Under the pieces are notes generated by a model, which was not told the origin of the DNA, searched no databases, and saw only the letters and a list, made by a program, of their open reading frames with translations. A DNA stretch of 23,329 nt from Actinomycetota bacterium. GTDB lineage: Bacteria; Actinomycetota; Acidimicrobiia; Acidimicrobiales; Aldehydirespiratoraceae. The stretch is from positions 1 through 23,329 of the forward strand of contig JAAXHB010000050.1 in NCBI GenBank assembly GCA_012271125.1, written 5' to 3'. Shown piece after piece: positions 1 to 7,185 of the stretch; the first letter of the stretch is position 1; each line of letters opens with the position of its first letter. A program made the translations under genes and the position numbers.

Positions 1-645
1 GTTAATGACGACGACTTCAGCGGCGCGCTTTTCGACGACTCCAACCTCATCCCGCAGTCAGCCGACGGCGTAGCCCTCAACGACAACGACTTCAAAAACG
101 ACATTATGGACGACGACATCGACCTAAGCGCCACCGTCACAGCCGACAATCTTGCTACTTACGACCTTACCGATGACGACCTCGCTGCTCTCCAAGTCGA
201 CGAAACCGGCACCGAAAGCGCACCTAATTCTTTGGACGAATACTTTGTAGACATCTTCGCCGAGCCCCAATTTGATCCTTCAATCAACTTCTTGACACCT
301 TATGATCTCGGCACTTTCGCCACCCTCGACGAAGCCCTTGACACCCTCACCGAACTACACACCTACGGAGAAACCTCCGATGACGCTGAACTATCGCAAC
401 TGCGTACCAGCCCATTCCTCAGCCCAGAGGAAATCTGTCTCGACCCCCTAACAGATGCCATCTTTAATTTGAACGCCACCCCGCTCGGCACCTTCACCGC
501 CACAATCACCAGCATCACCCAAGCCGAACCGCAACTGGTCTCCTTTATCAGCGGCTGGGCACACGCCAACTCCCAGGTTCTGGTCTATGCCAGAGCGCCG
601 GAGTGCGAAGTCAACACCGCATCACTGCCCAACCTCGGCCTCTAA
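1..645 (+). CDS. C-terminal part of an acidic protein, possible anti-sigma factor extracytoplasmic domain (5' truncated)
   Basis: The frame is open from the first base, so the gene starts outside the window; the ATG at 106 is internal. The visible 214 residues are strongly acidic and Asp-rich in the first half. The last ~70 residues form a more ordered segment with two Cys (EEICLDP and APECEV) and a pattern of the type C...A...VLVYA...CEV. That resembles the extracytoplasmic end of anti-sigma proteins I associate with Acidimicrobiia, but this is weak pattern memory. Context supports it modestly: in mycobacteria sigM and its anti-sigma gene lie directly upstream of trxB-trxC-cwlM-parB-parA. 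No membrane segment or zinc-finger motif is visible because the N-terminus is missing. Other identities are open. It ends 44 bp before the next gene. Confidence 0.6.
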   Translation, partial: VNDDDFSGALFDDSNLIPQSADGVALNDNDFKNDIMDDDIDLSATVTADNLATYDLTDDDLAALQVDETGTESAPNSLDEYFVDIFAEPQFDPSINFLTPYDLGTFATLDEALDTLTELHTYGETSDDAELSQLRTSPFLSPEEICLDPLTDAIFNLNATPLGTFTATITSITQAEPQLVSFISGWAHANSQVLVYARAPECEVNTASLPNLGL

Positions 646-674
646 CAGCTACAAACCGCTAGCAGCAGCCTCGG

Positions 675-680
675 TAGGCT
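675..680 (+). promoter_or_regulatory. Possible -10 element (TAGGCT) for a near-leaderless transcript
   Basis: TAGGCT matches the TANNNT -10 pattern of actinobacteria and ends 9 nt before the ATG at 690. No Shine-Dalgarno is visible there. The same 8-9 nt spacing recurs before other genes of this window (cwlM-like gene and the small genes between parA and rsmG). Confidence 0.3.
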
Positions 681-689
681 CAAAGTGCT

Positions 690-1163
690 ATGTCGCCCAA
701 AAAACCAACCACTGAGGGCGAATCCTCCGATAAAGACTCTGCGAATAAAGAATCCGCTGATAAAACTCAGGCCAAGCTGAACGCCGACGACTGGCCCGCC
801 GGCATAGCCGACCGCATCGTCGACACCATCGCCACGGTCCGCACCAACACCACCGACCGTGTCATCACCGCAGTCCGAGCCATCGTCTATGGTCTCGTCG
901 CCGGCGTTGCCCTAATCGCGCTCATTGTCCTGTTAACCATCACGTTGGTGCGCCTCGCCGATGCCTACCTCCCCATCGGTGCGGGTGTCGGCTCCGCAAC
1001 ATGGGCAGCACACGGCTTCATCGGCCTACTCATCACAATCCTGTCGCTCGGCATCTGGAAAGCACGCTCCTCCACCACCCGCCCCATCAAGATCGCACTA
1101 ATTCTTGACCTGCTGCTCATCGCCGGTGTCGTCGCCTACGGCGTCACCAACACCTACCTCTAA
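690..1163 (+). CDS. Small membrane protein of unknown function
   Basis: A 157-residue protein. The first ~45 residues are hydrophilic and charged (Lys/Glu/Asp/Ser-rich). Three hydrophobic segments follow: about residues 69-92 (VYGLVAGVALIALIVLL...), 107-124 (AAHGFIGLLITILSLGIW) and 137-155 at the C-terminus (IALILDLLLIAGVVAYGV). This suggests an inner-membrane protein with a cytoplasmic N-terminal tail. I do not recognise a family. The gene lies between the possible anti-sigma gene and trxB, 55 bp before the trxB start. The ATG at 690 is preferred because a TANNNT element sits 9 nt upstream; there is no Shine-Dalgarno. Confidence 0.7.
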   Translation: MSPKKPTTEGESSDKDSANKESADKTQAKLNADDWPAGIADRIVDTIATVRTNTTDRVITAVRAIVYGLVAGVALIALIVLLTITLVRLADAYLPIGAGVGSATWAAHGFIGLLITILSLGIWKARSSTTRPIKIALILDLLLIAGVVAYGVTNTYL

Positions 1164-1218
1164 CCCCCACACGCTTCCGAGCTACCCAACGAACTAAGAC
1201 CGGTAACGATTAGCCCAG

Positions 1219-2178
1219 ATGACCATTAGAGACGTCACCATCATCGGCTCCGGTCCCGCCGGACTAACCGCCGCCATCTACACCGCCCGAGCCAACCTCA
1301 ACCCTCTCGTCATTGAAGGCGAACCCAGCTCCACCAGCGACCAGCCCGGCGGTCAGCTCATGCTCACCACCGACGTCGAGAACTACCCCGGCTTCCCCAG
1401 CGGCATCATGGGCCCCGAGTTGATGATGGGCCTTCGTGAACAAGCCACCCGCTTCGGTGCCGAGATCAAGACCGAAAAAGTCACCAAAGTTGACCTCTCT
1501 AAACCACCCTTTGGCATCTGGACCGGCAACAACGACGACAACAACGCTGGCCCCACCTACCAAAGCAAAAGCGTGATCGTGGCAACCGGTGCCAAGTCCC
1601 TCCTGCTCAATCTCGACCGTGAGGTGGAGCTAATAGGCCACGGCGTCTCCACCTGTGCGACATGTGACGGTTTCTTCTTCCGCGATGCCAACATTGCCGT
1701 CATCGGCGGCGGCGACTCCGCCATGGAAGAGGCACTGTTTTTAACCCGCTTCGCCGCAAGCGTCACCATCATCCACCGCCGCGACGAGCTGCGTGCCTCC
1801 AAGATCATGGCAGCCCGAGCCGAAGCCTCAGACAAGATCAACTTCCGCTTCAACACTGTTGTCACTGAATATCTCGGCGACGACGCCCTCTCAGGCCTGC
1901 GCCTCCAAGACACCCAAACCGGCGAAGAGTCAATCCTTGACGTCACCGGCTGCTTTGTCGCCATCGGACACAGCCCCAACACTGCCCTCTTCGAGGGACA
2001 GCTCCCTCTCAAACCAAACGGCTACCTGATCACCAACCCCGACTCCTCGACCACAGAAGTTCCCGGCGTGTTCGCCTGCGGCGACGTCCAGGACGACTAC
2101 TACCGCCAAGCCGTCACCGCCGCCGGCTCAGGCTGCATGGCAGCTATCGACGCCGAGCGCTACCTCGAATCTTTGTAG
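1219..2178 (+). CDS. trxB: Thioredoxin reductase (NADPH)
   Basis: This 319-residue FAD enzyme reduces thioredoxin with NADPH in the cytoplasm. The FAD-binding dinucleotide motif GSGPAG lies at residues 10-15, the redox-active CATC at 146-149 (Cys146 and Cys149), the NADPH-binding GGGDSA at 163-168, and the C-terminal FAD motif GDVQDDYYRQAVTAAGSG near residue 288 onward. Length and motif order match bacterial low-molecular-weight TrxB. The start is preceded by TAACGA 9 nt upstream and lacks a Shine-Dalgarno, so it may be near-leaderless. Its substrate gene trxA follows after 34 bp, and the pair is probably co-transcribed. A small polar insertion (NNDDNNAGPT, residues 104-113) is the only visible peculiarity. 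Confidence 0.97.
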   Translation: MTIRDVTIIGSGPAGLTAAIYTARANLNPLVIEGEPSSTSDQPGGQLMLTTDVENYPGFPSGIMGPELMMGLREQATRFGAEIKTEKVTKVDLSKPPFGIWTGNNDDNNAGPTYQSKSVIVATGAKSLLLNLDREVELIGHGVSTCATCDGFFFRDANIAVIGGGDSAMEEALFLTRFAASVTIIHRRDELRASKIMAARAEASDKINFRFNTVVTEYLGDDALSGLRLQDTQTGEESILDVTGCFVAIGHSPNTALFEGQLPLKPNGYLITNPDSSTTEVPGVFACGDVQDDYYRQAVTAAGSGCMAAIDAERYLESL

Positions 2179-2200
2179 ACTGATCGAACACTCCCATTTG

Positions 2201-2206
2201 AAAGGA
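2201..2206 (+). promoter_or_regulatory. Ribosome binding site of trxA
   Basis: AAAGGA, 6 nt before ATG 2213. It decides the start of trxA against the TTG at 2198. Confidence 0.75.
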
Positions 2207-2212
2207 CATACA

Positions 2213-2545
2213 ATGTCAGGAGCAACCATTACATTATCTGAAGCAACCTTTGACGAGCAGGTCAACGGCTCAGAGCTTCCCGTTCTCGTGGACTTTTGGG
2301 CGGACTGGTGCGGCCCATGCAAGCAGATTGCTCCCATCCTTGAAGAGATCGCCGCCGAAAAAGCCGACAGCCTCACAGTCGCCAAGCTCAACGTCGACGA
2401 AGCCCAAGGTATCGCCCAGCGCTACGGCGTGATGAGCATCCCCACCCTGATCCTTTTCGACGAGGGTGCCCCCGTCAAGCAAATCGTTGGTGCCAAACCC
2501 AAGGCATCCCTGCTCGAAGAGATCGCTGATTTCATTTCGGTCTGA
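2213..2545 (+). CDS. trxA: Thioredoxin
   Basis: A 110-residue thioredoxin with the active site WCGPC (Cys33 and Cys36) after the FWADWCGPC strand-turn and the conserved cis-Pro in SIPTLILF. It is reduced by the neighbouring TrxB and reduces protein disulfides in the cytoplasm. I place the start at ATG 2213 rather than the upstream in-frame TTG at 2198, because AAAGGA at 2201-2206 is a good ribosome binding site 6 nt before this ATG and would be inside the gene otherwise. Length matches the family. Confidence 0.96.
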   Translation: MSGATITLSEATFDEQVNGSELPVLVDFWADWCGPCKQIAPILEEIAAEKADSLTVAKLNVDEAQGIAQRYGVMSIPTLILFDEGAPVKQIVGAKPKASLLEEIADFISV

Positions 2546-2605
2546 CCACCTCTAGCTCAACCTTTTCCTAACCGCTCACCTCCAAGCTCACCGTCGGCGC
2601 TCAAC

Positions 2606-2611
2606 TAACAT
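2606..2611 (+). promoter_or_regulatory. Possible -10 element (TAACAT) for a near-leaderless cwlM-like transcript
   Basis: TAACAT fits TANNNT and ends 9 nt before the GTG start at 2621; no Shine-Dalgarno is present. No clear -35 hexamer is visible. Confidence 0.35.
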
Positions 2612-2620
2612 CGTGTCCGC

Positions 2621-3640
2621 GTGAGCAGCCAGGTCAGCCTCCAAGACACCCACACTCCCCTACTGCTCCGCCGCGGTGACGAATCCGCCGCTGTCCTAGA
2701 TATCCAGCAACGACTCACCTCCGCCGGCTACGACACCGGCACCGAGCGCGGCACCTTCGGCGAAGCAACCGAAACCGCGGTCCGTGCCTTCCAAACCGAG
2801 CGAGGCATTGCTATTGATGGCATTTGCGGACCCGACACCTGGGAGGAACTCACCCGTGCCGGCTACCAGCTAGGCGACCGAAATCTTTACATGCGCTCAC
2901 CAATGATGACCGGCGACGATGTCCTCACACTCCAAGAACACCTCGGCAAACTCGGCTTCAACCCCATCTACCACGACGGCATCTTCGGCGAACGCACCCA
3001 CAAGGCACTCCAAGATTTCCAGCGCGACTCCGGCATCGACGCCGACGGCGTCGCCGGTTACGCAACAGTTGAAGCTCTAGTAAACCTCAGCCGCGACCTC
3101 GACACCGACAGCCGCTCGGTCGCCGAAATGCTGGAAGCCGAAAAACTGCGCAACCAGCCACCCGAGGTGCGCGGCCGCAAGATCGTGGTCGGCATCACCG
3201 GCGCCTCCCAAGTCATTTCTCAAGCCCTCGCTCGCCATCTACGCGAAGCCGGTGCCGAAGTCCTACAACACGCAACCATCGACGCCGGCCAGCAAGCCCA
3301 TCTCTCCAACGAATGGGACAGCGACGCTTACATTGGAATAGCTATAGTTTCAGAGGATTTTAGTATTTCTTATTATAAAACAGCTGGATTTGAATCCGTT
3401 GGCGGCAAGGCACTCGCCGACCACTGCGTCACTGCTCTCAAGGATTTAACCGACCAGGGTCAGCTCTCAAGCTGCCCTGAGCCCAAAGGAATGCGCCTGT
3501 CAATACTGCGCTCAACCCGTATGCCAGCAGTCTGGTGCCGCCTCGGTCCACCCGAGGAGGTCGTCACCCGTTCTTCTGAAATCGCCGAAGCACTCAGCGT
3601 TGGAGTTGTCACCTGGTGCGCAAACCCCGTCCCCACCTAA
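2621..3640 (+). CDS. cwlM: CwlM-like protein: two peptidoglycan-binding repeats plus degenerate N-acetylmuramoyl-L-alanine amidase domain
   Basis: A 339-residue protein. Two PG_binding_1-type repeats occupy about residues 13-80 (GTFGEATETAVRAFQ, DGICGPDTW) and 90-155 (GIFGERTHKALQDFQ, DGVAGYAT). From residue ~185 an Amidase_3-like fold is recognisable by layout (IVVGITGAS, a helix, AYIGIAIVSE, GGKALAD, PAVWCRLG). The family's zinc ligands are not where expected: no DPGHGG, no following Glu, and no SIHAN. It is therefore probably not an active amidase. In mycobacteria CwlM sits at this locus and regulates MurA rather than cutting peptidoglycan, so a regulatory role in wall synthesis is inferred. 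The start is GTG, possibly near-leaderless. Codons at 3331-3395 are unusually AT-rich. The gene converges on parB. Confidence 0.85.
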   Translation: MSSQVSLQDTHTPLLLRRGDESAAVLDIQQRLTSAGYDTGTERGTFGEATETAVRAFQTERGIAIDGICGPDTWEELTRAGYQLGDRNLYMRSPMMTGDDVLTLQEHLGKLGFNPIYHDGIFGERTHKALQDFQRDSGIDADGVAGYATVEALVNLSRDLDTDSRSVAEMLEAEKLRNQPPEVRGRKIVVGITGASQVISQALARHLREAGAEVLQHATIDAGQQAHLSNEWDSDAYIGIAIVSEDFSISYYKTAGFESVGGKALADHCVTALKDLTDQGQLSSCPEPKGMRLSILRSTRMPAVWCRLGPPEEVVTRSSEIAEALSVGVVTWCANPVPT

Positions 3641-3665
3641 ATCAACTGCGCCGCTTTTGTTGAAC

Positions 3666-3694
3666 TTGCCGGGCTCGCAGCTATCGGCAACTTT
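3666..3694. terminator. Possible bidirectional terminator between cwlM-like gene and parB
   Basis: TTGCCG (3666-3671) and CGGCAA (3685-3690) form a 6-bp stem with a 13-nt loop, followed by CTTTT. It lies in the 66-bp gap between two convergent genes. The stem is short and the T-run modest. Confidence 0.35.
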
Positions 3695-3706
3695 TAATTG
3701 AGGGTT

Positions 3707-4588
3707 TTAGTTGAGGGCTTTGTAAATCCGCTCTAGATCAGCCACATCGGCGAAGTGGATCGTTAAGCGCCCCGCCTTGCGGCTCAACTTCACCGACACC
3801 TTGGTATCGAAACGCTTAGCAAACAGCTCTTCAAGCTCAAGTATTGCTGCTTGAGATTCCGGCGACGGTTCGGTCTTCTCCTTTTCCCCACCCGATGAAG
3901 GTGTGAACTCACCCTCTTGATAGTCAGCAATCCTGGTCTCAGTCTCTCGCACGCTCAGGCCTTCTTGCACAACCATGTCGGCTAGTTCGTCACGCACATC
4001 GTCACCCTCAACCGCCAACAATGCTCGGCCATGGCCAGCTGAAAGCTGCCCTTCAATCATCAAACGCTGCACCCGCGCCGGCAGGTTCAACAAACGAATC
4101 GTGTTCGCAATCGCTGAGCGTGACCTGCCAACTTTTTGGGCTACATCACCCTGGTTCATGCCAAAGTCATCCATCAATTGACGATAGGCAGCAGCCTCTT
4201 CTAACGGATTCAGGTCTTGTCGGTGGAGGTTCTCAACCACCGCAACTTCTAGAGACTCTTGATCTTCGGATTGTCTCACCAGCGCAGGCATAATCGTCAG
4301 TCCAGCTCGTTGTGCTGCCCGCCAACGCCGCTCACCGGCGATTATCTCATAACCTTGAGCAATCTGGCGCACAACAATCGGTTGAATTACACCAATTGAC
4401 TTAATTGAGTCCGCTAACGACCCCAGCATTTCCTCATCAAAATGAGACCTAGGCTGATTTCGGTTTGGAACAATATGTGAAATGTCAATCTCTTGAAGGG
4501 GTGACGCAATATCTGCCCCGGTTGTTCCAAGAGGAACAAGGTTGCCAAGCTCGCCAAGGCCTTTTCCTAACCCACTAGGACGCGCCAT
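3707..4588 (-). CDS. parB: Chromosome-partitioning protein ParB
   Basis: A 293-residue ParB (Spo0J family) that binds parS sites and spreads as a CTP-dependent clamp. It starts MARPSGLGKGLG, like many ParB proteins. The N-terminal CTPase region carries the GERR motif (residues 85-88, in IIAGERRWRAA) and ENLHRQDLNPLEEA (119-132). The helix-turn-helix for parS follows (MNQGDVAQKVGRSRSAIANT, ~144-163). The C-terminal dimerisation part ends at RIYKALN. I choose ATG 4588 over TTG 4591 because AAAGGAG stands upstream at typical spacing. The start overlaps the parA end by 14 nt, so translation is probably coupled. Five parS-like sites are present in this window. Confidence 0.97.
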   Translation of the reverse strand: MARPSGLGKGLGELGNLVPLGTTGADIASPLQEIDISHIVPNRNQPRSHFDEEMLGSLADSIKSIGVIQPIVVRQIAQGYEIIAGERRWRAAQRAGLTIMPALVRQSEDQESLEVAVVENLHRQDLNPLEEAAAYRQLMDDFGMNQGDVAQKVGRSRSAIANTIRLLNLPARVQRLMIEGQLSAGHGRALLAVEGDDVRDELADMVVQEGLSVRETETRIADYQEGEFTPSSGGEKEKTEPSPESQAAILELEELFAKRFDTKVSVKLSRKAGRLTIHFADVADLERIYKALN

Positions 4589-5621
4589 CAATAATCTCCT
4601 TTGCTAGCTCTCGAAACACCTTAGTGCTTCGAGAATCTGGGTCATAAACAGTTATTGGCTGGCCATGTGATGGGGCTTCGCTTAATCTCACAGCCCTTGG
4701 AACATAGGCCTCGCATACCTTTTCACCGAAATGTCGTCGCACATCTTCGGCAACCTCTCTAGAAAGCTTGGTGCGAGCGTCATACATGCCAATAATGACT
4801 GCTGTGAGTTCCAGCACTGGATTTAAGCTCATCCGCACCTGTCGGATCATGTGAGAAAGCTGCTCAACACCTTCTAGCGCAAGATATTCCGCCTGAATTG
4901 GTACCACAACACCAGTTGCTGCAGTCATCGCATTAACGGTGAGCAGTCCAAGTGCTGGAGGACAGTCAATCATGATTACGTCGTATTCACTGCGTACTTG
5001 ATGAATCGCTTGTTGAAGCTGGCGTTCGCGGCTGAGCATGTTCATAAGCCCCATCTCAGCATTCGCCAAATTCCTGCCAGATGGCGCAACGTGGAGGTTC
5101 TTGAACGCTGTGGGTTCAATAATGTCCTCGATCTGGATATCGGAAACCAATACGTTGTAAATTGAGGTGTCTAGTTGTCTTGCCTCAACTCCAACAGCGG
5201 TTGTGGCATTGAACTGCGGATCAAGGTCAATGATCAGTGTGCGAAGATTCATCTCAGCAAAACACGCCGACAGGCTCACGGTGGTTGTGGTCTTGCCTAC
5301 CCCACCCTTTTGATTCGTTACTGCTAATACCTTCGCCCCACCAGGACTTGGCATGGGTTGAATCGGAAATCCATAACCAGGAGCACCATCACTGGTCGTG
5401 CCCTGACTACCTCCCGCAAAGCCTGTAGCCCCCTGCCCCCCAACACTGTGACCTGGAGCCTGGCTGTCTGGCACTTGACCCGGAGCTGTTGGCATACCCT
5501 CGGTCTCCACCTCACCCACCGCTTCTTCTACCGCCAGTTTTGCTTGCGCCGATGTTTTGGCCGCCGAAGTTTTGACCAATGCCCTACTCTCGCTTTCGGA
5601 TCGTGCGACAAATCGGCACAA
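4575..5621 (-). CDS. parA: Chromosome-partitioning ATPase ParA (Soj)
   Basis: A 348-residue Walker-type ATPase that works with ParB to segregate origins. The deviant P-loop KGGVGKTT is at residues 105-112 (TNQKGGVGKTTTTVSLSA), followed by the DLDPQFNATTAVG and MIDCPPALGLLTVNA motifs. About 95 residues precede the ATPase core. They are Ala/Lys-rich, then Gly/Pro/Gln-rich and likely disordered (APGQVPDSQAPGHSVGGQG). The start is uncertain: TTG at 5621 gives the longest form, and the ATG at 5495 is a good alternative that removes 42 residues. It is transcribed with parB. The next minus-strand gene upstream, rsmG, is 1.9 kb away rather than adjacent as in many relatives. Confidence 0.95.
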   Translation of the reverse strand: MCRFVARSESESRALVKTSAAKTSAQAKLAVEEAVGEVETEGMPTAPGQVPDSQAPGHSVGGQGATGFAGGSQGTTSDGAPGYGFPIQPMPSPGGAKVLAVTNQKGGVGKTTTTVSLSACFAEMNLRTLIIDLDPQFNATTAVGVEARQLDTSIYNVLVSDIQIEDIIEPTAFKNLHVAPSGRNLANAEMGLMNMLSRERQLQQAIHQVRSEYDVIMIDCPPALGLLTVNAMTAATGVVVPIQAEYLALEGVEQLSHMIRQVRMSLNPVLELTAVIIGMYDARTKLSREVAEDVRRHFGEKVCEAYVPRAVRLSEAPSHGQPITVYDPDSRSTKVFRELAKEIIDGAS

Positions 5622-5797
5622 ATCTGCCTGGAATAACGCTTGTACGCCATCCTGTGCCCGTATCGTCGCTTACCTTCCCGCAGACCCTACAGGTAGTTCC
5701 TTGACTTGCAACCCCAATTTCCAAATACCACTAATGAAATTACCCACCCACTGAAGCCGCTATTTCGCCCAAAACACCTAGATGTAGTTCAACCACC

Positions 5798-5813
5798 TGC
5801 TCCACGTGAAACA
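5798..5813. promoter_or_regulatory. parS-like site 1 (ParB binding)
   Basis: TGCTCCACGTGAAACA, two differences from the TGTTTCACGTGAAACA consensus, both in the left half. It lies between parA and the lipoprotein gene. Confidence 0.6.
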
Positions 5814-5865
5814 CCCCCTCCCACCCATGAGTTTCAACGAACCCGTGTCGCTTGTAAGCTCAACT

Positions 5866-6294
5866 ATGGTTCAAGCGTCTCAAGTCACTCGTATCGCCGC
5901 GCTAGCACTAGTCGGCTTGCTTGTCACGAGCTGTGGTCAAGAACCAGTTGATTCAATTGCCGGCGACGATCGTGACGTTGACTTACCCACTAGTCAAGAG
6001 ACCGACAACGACTCTGGCAATTCCCGCAGCAATGGCGGACTGGTCAATTCTGTAGAAATTGTCTCATCAGAAGACCCAACTCTTGACCATTCTGAAGACC
6101 CGCTCGACAGCAACCCTGAAAGTCTTCAAACTGAAGAAAGTTCTATTGTAGATACTGTCCCCACCCCGACGACAACACCCACAACTACTGTTGTGACAAC
6201 CACCGTTCCGGTGTCCATAGAAACGGCATCCCTAGATGTTGCGTGCCCCACTACCAGCTTCCCAACAGTAACCTTCCCCACCGACAACTGCTAA
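5866..6294 (+). CDS. Predicted lipoprotein, Ser/Thr/Asp-rich, unknown function
   Basis: A 142-residue protein from ATG 5866. The N-terminus is a lipoprotein signal: a short polar/basic start, hydrophobic core IAALALVGLLV and the lipobox VTSC, with Cys at about residue 24. The mature chain is acidic and low in complexity, with Asp/Glu/Ser-rich repeats, then a Thr-rich stretch (PTPTTTPTTTVVTTTVPV) and two late Cys. This looks like a flexible wall or membrane-tethered stalk. The frame stays open upstream to a GTG inside the parS site (5806) and an ATG at 5827. I prefer 5866 because the signal peptide begins there. I know no family. It lies divergent from parA and first in the small-gene array. 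Confidence 0.7.
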   Translation: MVQASQVTRIAALALVGLLVTSCGQEPVDSIAGDDRDVDLPTSQETDNDSGNSRSNGGLVNSVEIVSSEDPTLDHSEDPLDSNPESLQTEESSIVDTVPTPTTTPTTTVVTTTVPVSIETASLDVACPTTSFPTVTFPTDNC

Positions 6295-6302
6295 ACGTAG
6301 CC

Positions 6303-6318
6303 TGTTTCACATGAAACA
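6303..6318. promoter_or_regulatory. parS-like site 2 (ParB binding)
   Basis: TGTTTCACATGAAACA, one difference from the consensus (central G to A). It stands 8 bp after the lipoprotein stop and 16 bp before the TACACT element of the next gene. Confidence 0.8.
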
Positions 6319-6334
6319 CTTACGATTTCAGCAC

Positions 6335-6340
6335 TACACT
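6335..6340 (+). promoter_or_regulatory. Possible -10 element (TACACT) of small gene 1
   Basis: TACACT ends 9 nt before ATG 6350. The same hexamer stands at the same distance (16 bp) after parS site 3, upstream of small gene 2. Confidence 0.45.
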
Positions 6341-6349
6341 CACCCTGAA

Positions 6350-6757
6350 ATGAGTCGTAAACCAAAAGTCCTAAAGGTCTCTGCCACTAACAACGCCTCG
6401 CCTTACCTTAAATCAAATAGTCGAATAACGCAACAAGAGTCTGCGCAAGGCTTCGCCAAATCACTTACCCGCGGTGACATCCTAGAGCGAATCCGAGCAC
6501 TCTCTAACGAAACGCTCCGGGTCTCGGACTGCCTCGAAGCGAACGAATCTTCTCAAAGGATTCTTCGACTACTCGCAGCGTCCGAAGTTCGAACCCAGTT
6601 CGCTCGAAACGAAATCCGAACCGAAACCGAAGAGCTAAAGAACTTAGCTCAATCTTCGGGGGGCGGGATGGGGAATTCCGCTAATGAAGAACTCGAAGAG
6701 CTAGCAGACTCAATACTCGAACTTCTAAATCGGCTCGCTCAACTTGATAAAACTTGA
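6350..6757 (+). CDS. parS-linked small protein, copy 1 (unknown function)
   Basis: A 135-residue hydrophilic, largely helical protein with no membrane segment or signal. It begins MSRKPKVLKVSATNNASP. The central motif LLAASEVRTQFARNEIR (~residues 79-95) recurs almost unchanged in the broken copy at 7186. A Gly-rich break (SSGGGMG) precedes an acidic C-terminal helix EELADSILELLNRLAQLDKT. The upstream in-frame ATG at 6311 lies inside the parS palindrome, so I take ATG 6350, which has TACACT 9 nt upstream. The proteins resemble short coiled-coil or helical-bundle proteins. I recognise no family. The position next to parAB and between ParB sites suggests, but does not show, a chromosome-organisation role. 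Confidence 0.65.
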   Translation: MSRKPKVLKVSATNNASPYLKSNSRITQQESAQGFAKSLTRGDILERIRALSNETLRVSDCLEANESSQRILRLLAASEVRTQFARNEIRTETEELKNLAQSSGGGMGNSANEELEELADSILELLNRLAQLDKT

Positions 6758-6764
6758 ATTCGCC

Positions 6765-6780
6765 TGTTTCACGTGAAACA
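6765..6780. promoter_or_regulatory. parS site 3, perfect consensus
   Basis: TGTTTCACGTGAAACA, identical to the bacterial parS consensus. It is located 7 bp after small gene 1 and 16 bp before the TACACT element of small gene 2. Confidence 0.93.
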
Positions 6781-6796
6781 CCAACCAAACCTGCGC

Positions 6797-6802
6797 TACA
6801 CT
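6797..6802 (+). promoter_or_regulatory. Possible -10 element (TACACT) of small gene 2
   Basis: TACACT ends 8 nt before GTG 6811. Spacing from the parS site is 16 bp, identical to the arrangement at 6303-6340. Confidence 0.45.
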
Positions 6803-6810
6803 CCACAACA

Positions 6811-7146
6811 GTGACTTCCAAGCCAAACATCCGTATCGAAGCTACAGAGTCGAGCGCAAGCCCGAAAGCGGAAGTACTCAGAACTACCAATCGCACTACA
6901 GGAACCTCGATCCGCAAAAGCATCAGAGCACTCGCTGTCGAAATCATCGATAAGAGCCGAAAGGACAGAGTCCAAGTCTTAGCCTTGGAAATCATCCGAG
7001 TTCTCGACTCGGACGGAACGAACTTTGAACTCTTCAAAGCTGTTTCGAACTTTGTTTCTGCCACTAATAATCCCGCATTCCGAGAGAGCGAAACAATGAC
7101 TGCTCGCACCGAACTCCTGGAGTTCTATAGACGGATTCCAATTTGA
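6811..7146 (+). CDS. parS-linked small protein, copy 2 (unknown, divergent)
   Basis: A 111-residue hydrophilic protein from GTG 6811. The N-terminus (TSKPNIRIEATESSASPK) resembles that of copy 1 (SRKPKVLKVSATNNASP) in spacing of KP, AT and ASP. The middle has long amphipathic helices (IRKSIRALAVEIIDKSRKDR). It lacks the AASEVRT motif of the other two, so homology is only suggested. An ATG in the same frame at 6754 would make the protein read through the parS site (VSRET). The GTG, with TACACT 8 nt upstream and no Shine-Dalgarno, is the better start. No family recognised. Confidence 0.55.
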   Translation: MTSKPNIRIEATESSASPKAEVLRTTNRTTGTSIRKSIRALAVEIIDKSRKDRVQVLALEIIRVLDSDGTNFELFKAVSNFVSATNNPAFRESETMTARTELLEFYRRIPI

Positions 7147-7170
7147 CTCCGTATCCTGTAAAATGCCCAC

Positions 7171-7176
7171 TAAGTT
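7171..7176 (+). promoter_or_regulatory. Possible -10 element (TAAGTT) of small gene 3
   Basis: TAAGTT ends 9 nt before ATG 7186, the spacing seen upstream of small gene 1. No parS site precedes this copy; one follows it. Confidence 0.35.
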
Positions 7177-7185
7177 CCAACTGGC

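Noticed and set aside
6754..6810. Extended start of small gene 2 that reads through parS
   Set aside because: Would start inside the preceding gene and translate the palindrome; GTG 6811 has the better upstream element.
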